A DNA stretch of 48,791 nucleotides from Qaidamihabitans albus (GCF_016464705.1 NZ_JAEHOB010000005.1:352282-401072); one strand, 5' to 3'. Positions 7,999-17,129 are shown, counted from the first letter of the stretch. A program made the numbers and translations. The notes: a model not told the origin generated them from the letters alone.

Positions 7999-8760
7999 TC
8001 ACACCACCCCGAGTTCTTCGAGTACGTCGACCACCGCGGGCGCGGCCGCGGCACCCTGGCCGAGCAGGACGGTCTCGGCGCGGTCGTCGGCCGGCTGCCG
8101 CAGCCGGAGCTTGCGCAACCCGCCCACCGGGGGCTCGAAGGCGATGGTGCGCAGCGAAGCCTTCCTGGCCCGCAGCCTGCCCGGCAGGTTCGGGTACCGG
8201 GGCAGGTTGAGCCCTTCCCGCACGGCCGCCGCGGCGGGCAACGGCAGCTCGTACAGCTCGGCACCGTCGGGCACCTCGCGCCGCAACCGCAGCCCGTCGC
8301 CGACCTCGATGCCCTTGATCCCGCCGACGATCGGCAGGCCCAGCTCGGCCGCCACCCGGATGCCGACCTGGTAGTGGCCCGCGTCGGCGGAGGAGTCGCC
8401 GAACAGGACGAGATCGAACGGCGGCGCGCCGTCGGTGACCGTGTGGACGGCTTGCGCGATCGCCGCCGCGGTGGCCTCCGGGTCGAGCTCGGCCGGGCCG
8501 GTCTCCACCAGGACACCGCGGTCGGCGCCCATCGCGAGCGCGTAGCGAAGCTGCTCCTCGGCCTCCGGCGGGCCGACCGCGAGCACCGTGACCTGCCCGC
8601 CGTGCCCGGCGACCAGGCGCACGGCCTCCTCCACCGCGCACTCCTCGTGCGGGCCGATGGTGAACCCGAGGTGGCGGGTGTCGATCTCGCGCGAGTCGGC
8701 GCTCAGCGGCACCTTGGCTCCGGGTGCCGGTACCCGCTTGACGCAGACGAGTATCTCCAT
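7999..8760 (-). CDS. etfB: Electron transfer flavoprotein subunit beta
   Basis: The 253-residue protein begins MEILVCVKRVPAPGAKVPLS, the classical ETF-beta N-terminus, and has the AMP-binding region around ALAMGADRGVLVE and LVLFGDSSADAGHYQVG. ATG 8760 has GGGAGG about six bases upstream. It sits 17 bases after the flavoprotein dehydrogenase gene and just before etfA in one operon, so it should form the EtfAB heterodimer that accepts electrons from that dehydrogenase. Confidence 0.95.
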   Translation of the reverse strand: MEILVCVKRVPAPGAKVPLSADSREIDTRHLGFTIGPHEECAVEEAVRLVAGHGGQVTVLAVGPPEAEEQLRYALAMGADRGVLVETGPAELDPEATAAAIAQAVHTVTDGAPPFDLVLFGDSSADAGHYQVGIRVAAELGLPIVGGIKGIEVGDGLRLRREVPDGAELYELPLPAAAAVREGLNLPRYPNLPGRLRARKASLRTIAFEPPVGGLRKLRLRQPADDRAETVLLGQGAAAAPAVVDVLEELGVV

Positions 8761-8777
8761 CGCGCACCTCCCTGCCG

Positions 8778-11291
8778 CTACTTCATGCGGGTGTCGTCGG
8801 GATCGAACAGCGGCCTGCGGCCGACCCGCGCCACGGTCACCGGGTAGCGCTCGGCCATGTACTCCACGAACAACCCGGTGCCCTCGACCGCGTAGTCGGG
8901 GGGCAGGTAGGCCATCAGGAGGTAGGCACCCAGTGACGGCGCCGAGCCCGCACTGGTGACATAGGAGCCGCGGCCCTTGCGGTCGACGAGCCGCTCCCCG
9001 TCCGGCGCCAGGACCGGCTCGCCGCCCTGCGGGTAGCGGGGGGTCCCGGCGGCGTCGGCGTGGTCGTCGACCGTCAGCGTGCACAGCGTCGCCGCGGGCC
9101 CGGACTCACGGGCGGCCAGGTACGCCTGCTTGCCGATGAAGTCGGCCGCCTTGACCTTGGGCAGCGCCAGATCGGCCTCGACGGGGCTGTACTCGGAGCC
9201 CAGCTCGGCGCCCATCAGCCGGTAGCCCTTCTCCAGCCGCCCGGTGCCGCCGTACACGCCGATGCCCGCCGGCACGATCCCGAACGGCTCGCCGGCCTCC
9301 GCGATCGTGTCCCACAGCCGCAGGCCCTGCTCGAACGGCGCGTGCAGCTCCCAGCCCAGATCGCCCACATAGGACACGCGCAGAGCGAGCACCGGCACGG
9401 TGCCCACGGTGATCCACCGCGCCGTGCCGAACCCGAACGCGGCATCGGACACGTCGTCGTCGGTCACCGCCGACAGCACGTCCCGCGCGCGCGGACCCCA
9501 CAGCCCGAGCGTGCACACGGCCGAGGTCACGTCGGTGAAGCTAACCGAGCCGTCGGCGGGCAGGTGTCTGCTGAACCAGAACGCGTCGCGGGCCCCGTCG
9601 GCGCCGCCGGTGATGACCCGGAACTCCCGCTCGCCCAGCCGGACGACGGTCAGGTCGCTGCGGAAGCCGCCGTCCGGCGTGAGCACCGGGGTGTAGACGA
9701 GCCTGCCGACCGGGCGGTCGACCCGCGCCATCGTCAGCCGCTGCAGGTAGTCCAGCGCGCCCGCCCCGGACACCTCGAACTGGGCGAATGCCGACAGGTC
9801 GATCATGGCCGCCCGCTCGCGCATGGCCAGGTGCTCGGCGTTGATGACGGGCGACCACCACCGGGCGTCCCACTCGTGCGGGCGGCCGGGGATCCGGTCA
9901 CCGAACTCGGCGAGCAGCGCCCGGTTGGACTCGTACCACTGCGGCCGTTCCCAGCCGCCCACCTCGAAGAACTCCGCGCCCAGCTCCCGCTCCCTTGCGT
10001 GGAACGGGGACAACCGCTGCGGCCGGCTGGAGGTCCACTGCTCGCGCGGATGCACGATCCCGTAGATCTTGTTGAAGCCCTCCGCCGCGCGGGCCCGCAC
10101 GTGCCCGCGGGTGCGCTGGTGCGGGTAGAAGCGCGCGATGTCGGCGCCGTGCAGGTCGATCTCCGCGGTGCCGTGGGTCATCCACTCGGCCAGCATCCGT
10201 CCCACCCCGGGGCCTTCCTTGATCCACACCGCCGCCGCGGACCACAGCCCGGCGACCTCGGGCGACTCGCCGAGGACCGGTGCGCCGTCCGGGGTCAGCG
10301 AGAGCAGGCCGTTGATCGCGTGCCGCACCCCGGCGCCCGGTGTGTCGAGGATCCGGCCGAACAGTTCGAGCGCGTCCTCCAGTTGCGGGTCGAAGTCCTC
10401 CTGGGTGAACGGCAGCTGCGTCGGGGACAGCGCGGCGGCCTCGATCGACGGGATCTCCCCCGGCTCGTGGAGGATCGGCCGGTGGGCATAGGAGCCGACC
10501 TCCAGGTCCGCACCGCTCTGCCGCTCGTACATCAGGGCGTCCATGTCCCGGATGATCGGGTAGCCGATCTCGGTACCGGTCGCGGCGAGCTCGGGGATCG
10601 GCCCCACGTCCATCATCTGGTGCACGACGGGGATCAGCGGGATCCGGGCGCCCGCCATCGCGGCGATCCGGGGACTCCAGACCCCGCACGCGATCACCAC
10701 CGTGTCGGTCTCGATGTCGCCGCGGTCGGTGCACACCGCCCGCACGCGGCCTTGCTCGGTGCGGATGCCGGTGATCTCCGTGTTGGCCGACACGGTCAGG
10801 GCACCCTGCGCGACCGCCTGCTCGCGCATCAGGGTTCCCGCCTGCAACGGGTCGACCACGGCCACCGACGGCGTCCAGAATCCGGCCACGATGATGTCCG
10901 GATCGACGAACGGCACCAGTTGCGCCACCCGCTCCGGGCCGATCAGTTCCGAGGGGACGCCCCACGCCGTGGCCGAGGCCATCCGCCTGCGGAGCTCCTC
11001 GGCCCGTTCCGGCGTGCGGGCGATCTCGATGCCACCGCAGGTGACGAGCGTGCCCAGCTTCTCGTACTGGTGCATCGAGTCCAGGGTGAGCGCGGTGATC
11101 TCCTTGGAGTGATCGACCGGGAAGATGAAGTTGGACGCGTGCCCGGTCGACCCGCCCGGGTCGGGCAGCGGGCCCTTGTCCAGCAGCACGATGTCGCGCC
11201 AGCCAGCCTCGGCGAGGTGGTGGCTCACGGAGTTGCCGACGATCCCGGCGCCGATCACGACGACGCCGGCCCGGCTCGGAACGCTGTTCAT
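8778..11291 (-). CDS. Dimethylglycine/sarcosine dehydrogenase-like FAD oxidoreductase with THF-binding GcvT domain
   Basis: This 837-residue protein has an N-terminal DAO-type FAD domain (VVVIGAGIVGNSVSHHLAEA, residues 10-29), an FAO_M linker (GFNKIYGIVHPREQW), and a C-terminal GcvT domain ending in the barrel domain. His51 in GSTGHASN aligns with the histidine that covalently holds FAD in dimethylglycine dehydrogenase. Known relatives oxidatively N-demethylate dimethylglycine or sarcosine and hand the methylene carbon to THF as 5,10-methylene-THF. Linked etfAB suggest a dehydrogenase rather than an oxidase. ATG 11291 has AAGGAGGT upstream. The exact N-methyl substrate cannot be told from sequence. 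Confidence 0.88.
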   Translation of the reverse strand: MNSVPSRAGVVVIGAGIVGNSVSHHLAEAGWRDIVLLDKGPLPDPGGSTGHASNFIFPVDHSKEITALTLDSMHQYEKLGTLVTCGGIEIARTPERAEELRRRMASATAWGVPSELIGPERVAQLVPFVDPDIIVAGFWTPSVAVVDPLQAGTLMREQAVAQGALTVSANTEITGIRTEQGRVRAVCTDRGDIETDTVVIACGVWSPRIAAMAGARIPLIPVVHQMMDVGPIPELAATGTEIGYPIIRDMDALMYERQSGADLEVGSYAHRPILHEPGEIPSIEAAALSPTQLPFTQEDFDPQLEDALELFGRILDTPGAGVRHAINGLLSLTPDGAPVLGESPEVAGLWSAAAVWIKEGPGVGRMLAEWMTHGTAEIDLHGADIARFYPHQRTRGHVRARAAEGFNKIYGIVHPREQWTSSRPQRLSPFHARERELGAEFFEVGGWERPQWYESNRALLAEFGDRIPGRPHEWDARWWSPVINAEHLAMRERAAMIDLSAFAQFEVSGAGALDYLQRLTMARVDRPVGRLVYTPVLTPDGGFRSDLTVVRLGEREFRVITGGADGARDAFWFSRHLPADGSVSFTDVTSAVCTLGLWGPRARDVLSAVTDDDVSDAAFGFGTARWITVGTVPVLALRVSYVGDLGWELHAPFEQGLRLWDTIAEAGEPFGIVPAGIGVYGGTGRLEKGYRLMGAELGSEYSPVEADLALPKVKAADFIGKQAYLAARESGPAATLCTLTVDDHADAAGTPRYPQGGEPVLAPDGERLVDRKGRGSYVTSAGSAPSLGAYLLMAYLPPDYAVEGTGLFVEYMAERYPVTVARVGRRPLFDPDDTRMK

Positions 11292-11302
11292 CGATACCTC
11301 CT

Positions 11303-12994
11303 TCACGACAGCCCCACGACCTGGCCGGACTCGTCGATGTCGATGCGCTCGGCCGCGGGCTGCGACGACAGGCCCGGCATCGTGCGCATGTCACCGCAGA
11401 TCGGATAGACGAAGCCCGCCCCGACGGAGGCGCGCACCTCGCGCACCGGCAGCCGCCAGCCGCTCGGCGCGCCCTTGCGGGCCGGGTCGGCCGACAGCGA
11501 GAGGTGGGTCTTGGCGATGCACACCGGCAGCGAGCCGAACCCGCAGCGCTCGTAGCTCTCCAGCTGGCGGCGGGCCACGGGGCTGAGCTCGATGCCGTCC
11601 GCCCCGTACATCCGGCGCGCCACCGTGTCGATCTTGTCCGCCAGCGGCAGGTCGTCGGGGTAGAGAAAGCCGAACCGGCCGGGTTCGGCGCAGGCGGCCG
11701 CGACGGCCTCGGCCAGCTCGGCGGCGCCCTTGCCGCCCTGGGCGACGTGGTCGGTGACGGCCGCGCGCACGCCCTCCTCGGCCGCGATGTCCACGATGGC
11801 CTTCTTCTCGCTCTCGAAGTCCGTGGGGAAGGCGTTCACCGCGATGACCGGGCTGACACCGTGCGCCCGGATGTTGGCGATCTGCCTGCGCAGGTTCGCG
11901 GCCCCGGCAAGCACGTCGTCCGGGCTCTCGGCGAGCATCTCCTCCGGCAGCGGCCTGCCCGCCACCACCCGGAACCTGCCCGAGTGCGCCTTGAGCGCAC
12001 GGACGGTTGCCACGATCACCGCGGCGTCCGGGACCAGGCCGGAGACCCGGCACTTGATGTTGAAGAACCGCTCCGCGCCCATGTCGGCGCCGAAGCCGGC
12101 CTCGGTGACCAGATAGTCGCCGCCGTGGATGCCGATCAGGTCGGCGATCACCGAGGAGTTGCCGTGCGCGATGTTGCCGAAAGGTCCACAGTGGATCAGT
12201 GCCGGTGTCTGCTCGGCGGTCTGCATCAGGTTGGGCTTGATCGCCTCCCGCAGTTGCACGCACATCGCGCCCGCGGCACGCAGCTGCTCGGCGGTCACCG
12301 GTGCACCGTCGCGGTCATAGCCGAACACGATCCGGCCGAGCCGGGCCCGCAGGTCCGGCAGCGAGCTCGCCAGCGCCAGCACCGCCATCACCTCGCTGGC
12401 GGCGGTGATGTCGAAACCGGTCTGCCGGGGGATGCCGTCGGGCCTGCCACCGAGGCCGGTGACGATCTGCCGCAGGTCCCGGTCGTTGACGTCCACCACC
12501 CGCCGCCAGGTGATCTCGAACGGGTCGATACCCAGGTTGTTGCCCTTGTGCAGGTGGTTGTCGATCATGGCGGCGAGCAGGTTGTGCGCCGACGTGACCG
12601 CGTGCAGGTCACCGGTCAGGTGCAGGTTCACCGGCTCCATCGGCACCACCTGGGAGTAGCCGCCGCCTGCCGCGCCGCCCTTGATGCCGAAGGTGGGGCC
12701 CATCGACGACTGGCGGATGGCGATCACGGCACGGCGCCCGATGTGCCCGAACGCCTGGCCGAGCCCGACCGTCGTGGTGGTCTTGCCCTCCCCCAGCGGC
12801 GTCGGGGTGATCGAGGAGACCACGACATACTTGGCACGCGGCCGGTCGGCGAGCTCGCCGACCGCGTCGAGGGAGATCTTGGCCGCCGACCGGCCGTAGG
12901 GTTCGACCAGGTGCTCGCCGATGCCCATATCGGCGGCCACCTCGGCCGGCGGCTTCAGTGCGGTGTTGCGGGAGATCTCGAGGTCCGAGGGCAT
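11303..12994 (-). CDS. fhs: Formate--tetrahydrofolate ligase
   Basis: The 563-residue protein is a full-length formyl-THF synthetase with the P-loop TPLGEGKTT at residues 65-73 and the conserved IRQSSMGPTFGIKGGAAGGG and VTEAGFGADMGAE blocks. It joins formate and THF with ATP to give 10-formyl-THF, and can run in reverse to gain ATP when C1 units are being oxidised. ATG 12994 is preceded by GGGGAGG. It lies between metF and the flavoprotein dehydrogenase, with 12-13 base gaps, so it serves the same one-carbon operon. Confidence 0.96.
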   Translation of the reverse strand: MPSDLEISRNTALKPPAEVAADMGIGEHLVEPYGRSAAKISLDAVGELADRPRAKYVVVSSITPTPLGEGKTTTTVGLGQAFGHIGRRAVIAIRQSSMGPTFGIKGGAAGGGYSQVVPMEPVNLHLTGDLHAVTSAHNLLAAMIDNHLHKGNNLGIDPFEITWRRVVDVNDRDLRQIVTGLGGRPDGIPRQTGFDITAASEVMAVLALASSLPDLRARLGRIVFGYDRDGAPVTAEQLRAAGAMCVQLREAIKPNLMQTAEQTPALIHCGPFGNIAHGNSSVIADLIGIHGGDYLVTEAGFGADMGAERFFNIKCRVSGLVPDAAVIVATVRALKAHSGRFRVVAGRPLPEEMLAESPDDVLAGAANLRRQIANIRAHGVSPVIAVNAFPTDFESEKKAIVDIAAEEGVRAAVTDHVAQGGKGAAELAEAVAAACAEPGRFGFLYPDDLPLADKIDTVARRMYGADGIELSPVARRQLESYERCGFGSLPVCIAKTHLSLSADPARKGAPSGWRLPVREVRASVGAGFVYPICGDMRTMPGLSSQPAAERIDIDESGQVVGLS

Positions 12995-13007
12995 GTGTTT
13001 GCCTCCC

Positions 13008-13865
13008 CTACGCTGCCCGCCGATGGGTCTGGTCGACCCACCGCGCGGTCCTGCCGACTCGGTTGAACGTGTAGAAATGCAGCCCTGCCAGATCGCAGCC
13101 CTCTTGCGCGGCCCGCGCGCCGAGCTCACGGACGAGCCCTCCCGGCCGGTAGCCGCCCGGCCGCAGCAGCCTGCCTGCCGCCGAACCGTGCCCGCGCAGG
13201 AAGCGCATGGAGTCACCGACCCCGATGCGCAGGCCCACCTTCAGCAGCACCCGGGTGTCCACCACGCCCGGAACGCCTGCCACGACCGGCAGGGTGATCC
13301 CGGAACCGCGGGCGGCCGCGACGAACCGGCACACCGCGCCCGCGTCGAAGCACAGCTGGGTGACGGTGTAGTCGGCATAGTCCTGCTTGGCGCGCAGCGC
13401 CGACCACAGTTCCGCTTCGCCGATCACCGGATGTCCCTCCGGATACGACGGCACCCCGATGCGGGCGGGCAGGCGGCCGAGTTCCGCCATACCGCGCAAC
13501 AGGGAGAGCCCGTCGGCGAAGGAACCCGAGGGGTCGCGGGCGTCACCGCCGATGACGAAGACCTCGTCGATCCCGGCACCGGCGAGGCGGCCGAGCACAT
13601 CGGACAGTTCGGCCAGGTCCCTGAGCTGCCGCGCCGCCAGGTGCGGAACGGCGTGCAGCCGCTGGGCGGCGAGCTTCTCGCAGATGTCGAGAGTCGCCCC
13701 GACGCCCAGCCGTGGCGAGGCCGTGACGGTCACCACCGACTGTTCCGGCAGCGCCCCGGTCTCCTCCAGCACCGCAGGCAACGGCAGCACCTCGTACCGC
13801 GGCCGGGCCAGCAGCGGTGCGGCCGCCCGCCGGTCGCGGGAGCGGCGAGTGAAGAGCTGTTCCAT
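13008..13865 (-). CDS. metF: Methylenetetrahydrofolate reductase, short actinobacterial type (first copy)
   Basis: The 285-residue TIM-barrel protein carries the MetF signatures YEVLPLP (with the catalytic Glu), FVIGGDARDPSG and YPEGHPVI. It interconverts 5-methyl-THF and 5,10-methylene-THF. In this operon, with a DmdA-like methyltransferase upstream, the likely direction is oxidation of 5-methyl-THF. ATG 13865 follows GAAGGGGG. A paralogue with the same domain order lies at 44268-45152 next to ligM, so each demethylation cluster has its own MetF. Confidence 0.9.
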   Translation of the reverse strand: MEQLFTRRSRDRRAAAPLLARPRYEVLPLPAVLEETGALPEQSVVTVTASPRLGVGATLDICEKLAAQRLHAVPHLAARQLRDLAELSDVLGRLAGAGIDEVFVIGGDARDPSGSFADGLSLLRGMAELGRLPARIGVPSYPEGHPVIGEAELWSALRAKQDYADYTVTQLCFDAGAVCRFVAAARGSGITLPVVAGVPGVVDTRVLLKVGLRIGVGDSMRFLRGHGSAAGRLLRPGGYRPGGLVRELGARAAQEGCDLAGLHFYTFNRVGRTARWVDQTHRRAA

Positions 13866-13893
13866 GTCCGACCCCCTTCCCCTGCTGCGCGGC

Positions 13894-15120
13894 CTAGCGC
13901 TTCGGGTTCTCCTTGCGGGGATCGATGAACGGCTTCTCCACGACGACACCGCCGCGGGTACCGCCGGGCGTGCCGACGGTGACGCTCGTGCCCGGCGCGG
14001 TGAGCTCGATCGGCAGCATGGCGAGGCCGATGTTGCGGTCGAGCCGCGGCGAGTAGCACGCGCTCGTCACCGAGCCCGCGGGGCCGGCCGCGGAGCCGTG
14101 CACGGGGAACGGTTCGATCATCGACCCGTCGTTGTAGCTGCCCAGCGGCGCGCCGTCGATCTCGAGGCCGACCATCAGCCGGGACACACCCTCGGCCCTG
14201 ATCCGCCTGAGTGCGTCCTTGCCGATGAAGTCCGCCTGCTGCTCAAGGTCGAGCATCCAACCGTAGTCGTAGCCGACCTCGAGCGGGTTGGTGTTCAGCG
14301 TGATGTCGCAGCCGTAGGCGAGCATGCCCGCCTCGATCCGCCGGATGTGGCACGGTCCGATGGGCCTCAGGCCCTGCGGTTCTCCTGCCTGCCATACGGC
14401 GTCCCACAACCGGTCGGCGTCCCGGGAGGCGTGGTGCAGGTAGATCTCGTAGCCGATCTCGCCGGAGTAGCCGGTGCGGCTGACCACGACGTCCATTCCG
14501 TCGACGGTGAAGTCGCGCAGCCGGTAGTACGGCACGTCGAGGATGCCGGGGCCGAAGAGCTCGGTCATCACCTCCTTGGCCCTGGGACCCTGTATCTGCA
14601 GCGGGGCCACGTCGGCCTCGCGGATCGTGACGTCCCAGCCGCCCGACTGCGCGAGGCCCATCGACCACAGCCCGACGTCGCTGTCGGCCAGCGAGAGCCA
14701 GAAGCGGTTCTCCTCCAGCCGCAGCAGGATCGGGTCGTTGATGATGCCGCCGTCGGGCGCGGTGACGAACACGTACTTGCACTGCCCGACGTCGCATTTG
14801 GTCAGATCGCGGGGGACGAGCATGTTGGTGAAGTCGAACGCGTCCGGCCCGGAGATCTCCAGCTGACGTTCGACGCCGACGTCCCACAGCGTCACGCCGT
14901 CGAGCAGCGCCCAGTACTCGCCGACCGGGTCGCCGTAGTGGCGCGGGTGATACGTGTGGTTGTAGACGCTGTAGCAGGCCACGCCGTGCGCGCGGGACTT
15001 CCAGAAGAAGGGCGACTTGCGGAGCCTCGTGTAGAGCATGACAGCCGGCTGGTCGACGATCCCGGCCTGCGGGCGCGGCGCCGTGCGGTGCTCCAGGTGC
15101 GGGTTGATGACGTTGGTCAT
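13894..15120 (-). CDS. DmdA-like THF-dependent methyltransferase (GcvT family)
   Basis: This 408-residue protein of the GcvT fold resembles dimethylsulfoniopropionate demethylase DmdA more than glycine-cleavage GcvT. Shared blocks are VYNHTYHP, LWDVGVERQLEISGPDAFDF, LADSDVGLWSMGLA and SACYSPRLDRNIGLAM. DmdA-type enzymes pass a methyl group from a sulfonium or similar donor to THF, giving 5-methyl-THF. No gcvP or gcvH is near. It is the first gene of the operon, with ATG 15120 behind GAGGTGG. The methyl donor is unknown: DMSP, a betaine and an O-methyl compound are all possible. Confidence 0.78.
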   Translation of the reverse strand: MTNVINPHLEHRTAPRPQAGIVDQPAVMLYTRLRKSPFFWKSRAHGVACYSVYNHTYHPRHYGDPVGEYWALLDGVTLWDVGVERQLEISGPDAFDFTNMLVPRDLTKCDVGQCKYVFVTAPDGGIINDPILLRLEENRFWLSLADSDVGLWSMGLAQSGGWDVTIREADVAPLQIQGPRAKEVMTELFGPGILDVPYYRLRDFTVDGMDVVVSRTGYSGEIGYEIYLHHASRDADRLWDAVWQAGEPQGLRPIGPCHIRRIEAGMLAYGCDITLNTNPLEVGYDYGWMLDLEQQADFIGKDALRRIRAEGVSRLMVGLEIDGAPLGSYNDGSMIEPFPVHGSAAGPAGSVTSACYSPRLDRNIGLAMLPIELTAPGTSVTVGTPGGTRGGVVVEKPFIDPRKENPKR

Positions 15121-15190
15121 GAGGGCCACCTCGTTTTCGGCCCGGGTACAACGTGCGGATTTGTGGGTGAGTGACCACCCTCCCCTGCTG

Positions 15191-15223
15191 TTGCGCTATA
15201 CGCATCAGTTGCCGTAGACGCAA
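15191..15223. promoter_or_regulatory. Two tandem operator-like sites upstream of the DmdA-like operon
   Basis: TTGCGCTATACGCAT (15191-15205) and TTGCCGTAGACGCAA (15209-15223) share the pattern TTGCNNTANACGCA and are each inverted-repeat-like (TGCG/CGCA and TTGC/GCAA). They lie 70-100 bases before the first start codon of the C1 operon, with starts 18 bp apart. No regulator gene is adjacent, so the binding protein is probably encoded elsewhere. Confidence 0.5.
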
Positions 15224-15645
15224 CTTGTGACGATGACCACAGTGTGGGACTCAGCCAAGACGCAGGTCAAGAGGCCGAACCGGGTTTATTCGATTCATTT
15301 CGGGGTACGGGTCCGCGCCCGCGCCCGCGCTTCGCGGGGCACGGTTCCGCCGGGCGTGCCGGCCTGTGCGGGCCCGGGCGCGAGTGCGTCGCCGTGGTAG
15401 ACGCCGAGGACACGGCATCCCGGCCCGGCGCTCGAGCGGGCGCGCGGCGAGCGGGAATTCGTTGCCGAGGCCGGGTCGCGCGCCGGGTTCGGCCGCAGCG
15501 TCGTACGGCAGGCGGCGGCCGGGCTCGCCGGTGAAGGGGCTGGAGCTGTCGCACCACGGTGCTGGAGCTGTCGCCCGGCGAACCGCCGCCCAGGGCGCGC
15601 GTACCGGAGCTGCCGGCGGGTGAGCAACCGACGCCTCGCTGCACC
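15224..15645. other. About 420 bases without a supportable gene
   Basis: This stretch between the C1 operon promoter and the DUF2277 gene is very GC-rich. Several frames stay open by composition alone, but none has a family motif, a good Shine-Dalgarno sequence or a convincing start. A direct repeat GCTGGAGCTGTCGC occurs twice near 15540 and 15560. I see no RNA gene. Confidence 0.5.
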
Positions 15646-15693
15646 GGTTGCCTCAGCGCGTGGTTGCCTCAGCGCGTGGTTGCCTCAGCGCTT
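15646..15693. repeat. Three tandem 16-bp repeats over the 3' end of the DUF2277 gene
   Basis: GGTTGCCTCAGCGCGT occurs at 15646-15661 and 15662-15677, and with one change (CTT for CGT) at 15678-15693. On the minus strand each unit carries TGA; the first one met is the DUF2277 stop. Because 16 is not a multiple of three, the array places TGA in all three frames. Confidence 0.85.
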
Positions 15694-15954
15694 GGCGGTC
15701 TCCCGCGCGCGGACCTCCGGCCTGCGCAACGGCGGCACGGTTGGCGGTGGCTGGCGCCGGGCGGGCAGCTCGGCGAGCAGCCGCGTGGTGGTCGCGGCGA
15801 CCTCCGCTACCGCACGCTCGAACGGCTCCCTTGTCGCTTCGGAAACGGTCTGCACCCCGCTGACCTTGCGCACGTACTGGCGGGCGGCTGCCTCGATCTC
15901 CTCCGCCGTCGCCGAGGGCTCCAGGCCACGAAGAACCGTGATGTTGCGGCACAT
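15685..15954 (-). CDS. DUF2277 domain-containing protein
   Basis: The 89-residue protein starts MCRNITVLRGLEPSATAEEI, a near-diagnostic DUF2277 N-terminus, followed by AARQYVRKVSG and a helix ending in AVAEVAATT. The last 25 residues are proline- and arginine-rich. DUF2277 proteins are small, conserved in actinobacteria and some proteobacteria, and have no known function. The gene stands alone 21 bases downstream of the EamA transporter gene on the same strand and ends inside a tandem repeat. Confidence 0.85.
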   Translation of the reverse strand: MCRNITVLRGLEPSATAEEIEAAARQYVRKVSGVQTVSEATREPFERAVAEVAATTTRLLAELPARRQPPPTVPPLRRPEVRARETAKR

Positions 15955-15975
15955 GTGGCACAGCCTACGCGCGGA

Positions 15976-16944
15976 TCACCGGTTCGGAGACGAATCCCGC
16001 AAACGGCGAGAGACATGCCGGTCCACGTCGACGCGTCGCCGGGACAGCCGGCTGAGCCTGCCGTGCGCGGCCAGGATCCCCAGGATCACCAGCACCGCGC
16101 CGACGGGCTGGTTCCACGTGAGCGGTTCGTCGAGCACGAGCACGCCGAGCACGACCCCGACGATCGGCGTCACATAGGTCACGGCGGCTCCGTTCGCCGC
16201 GCCCCAGGCACCCACGACGTTGGTGTTCCAGATGTAGGCGAATCCGGTGCTGACCGCGCCGAGCGCGATCATGCTCAGCACCACGGCCGGGCCCGGCCGG
16301 ATCGCGGCGCCCGCCAGCAACGGCGTGGCCAGCACCATGATGATCGCGCCGGTGGCGACCTGGATGAACGCGATCGTCACCGCGGGCACACCCCGGTTGG
16401 AGACGAACCTGCGCAGGTAGACGAAAGCGAGTCCATAACAGACAGTGGCGCCGAGGCAGGCGAGCTGTGCGAGCAGGTCCGCGTGCAGGCCGGCCGCCCA
16501 CGGGCCGATGATGAGCAGCACACCGGCGAAGCCCAGCGCGAGCCCGGTCCCCCGGTCGCGGGTGATCCGCTCGGTGCTCAGCACCGCCGCCGCGAAGCCC
16601 ATCGTGGTCAGCGGCGTGGTGGCGTTGAAGATGCTCGCGAGACCGGAGGAGATGTGCTGTTCGGCCCAGGAGAACAGGGTGAACGGCACGACGCACAGCA
16701 GCACGGCGACCACGGTCAGATGACCCCAGAGGACTCGGTCCCGCGGCACCGGCCGCCGGGTGACGAGGACGATCAGCGCGAGCGTCAGTGCCCCGAACAC
16801 CATCCGCGCCCACACCACCTGCGCGGGGGAGAGCTCTGCCAGGCCGACCTTGATGAAGAAGAAGCTCGATCCCCACGCCAGGGCCAGCAGGACGAACTGG
16901 ACGACGATACCGGCCTGGCCGCCGCGGACCTCGCCACTCGCCAT
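15976..16944 (-). CDS. EamA/DMT-family transporter
   Basis: The 322-residue protein has ten predicted membrane helices in two EamA repeats, with typical features LALAWGSSFFFIKVGLAE near the N-terminus and VTYVTPIVGVVLGVLVLDEP in the second repeat. Such proteins export amino acids, nucleosides or other metabolites, and the substrate cannot be read from sequence. ATG 16944 has GAAGGAG six bases upstream. The basic C-terminal tail (about 30 residues) is cytoplasmic. Confidence 0.9.
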   Translation of the reverse strand: MASGEVRGGQAGIVVQFVLLALAWGSSFFFIKVGLAELSPAQVVWARMVFGALTLALIVLVTRRPVPRDRVLWGHLTVVAVLLCVVPFTLFSWAEQHISSGLASIFNATTPLTTMGFAAAVLSTERITRDRGTGLALGFAGVLLIIGPWAAGLHADLLAQLACLGATVCYGLAFVYLRRFVSNRGVPAVTIAFIQVATGAIIMVLATPLLAGAAIRPGPAVVLSMIALGAVSTGFAYIWNTNVVGAWGAANGAAVTYVTPIVGVVLGVLVLDEPLTWNQPVGAVLVILGILAAHGRLSRLSRRRVDVDRHVSRRLRDSSPNR

Positions 16945-17129
16945 ACCGCTCCTTCGTGCCTCACCCGGTCCGGACCCGGCCCGGCCCGGCGAATCCGGAC
17001 CGAGCACGATGGACGGGTTCCGAAGCTAGCGGCCCGCGCCTGCACCGTGCTGGCAGGTTTCGGCCGCGGCGTTCGCCCTGGAGGACGCGACGCGGCCAGA
17101 GCGTCCGCGCGGATTCCCTGGCTCTGCCG

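Noticed and set aside
9060-11408. Long plus-strand frame of 782 codons
   Set aside because: It is antisense to the dimethylglycine dehydrogenase-like gene, is Arg/His/Gly/Asp-rich without any family motif, and results from GC-rich third positions.
13894-15120. Glycine cleavage T protein of a gcvTHP system
   Set aside because: There is no gcvH or gcvP nearby, and the sequence blocks resemble DmdA more than GcvT.
15646-15693. CRISPR array
   Set aside because: The 16-bp units are directly abutting with no spacers and no cas genes are present.
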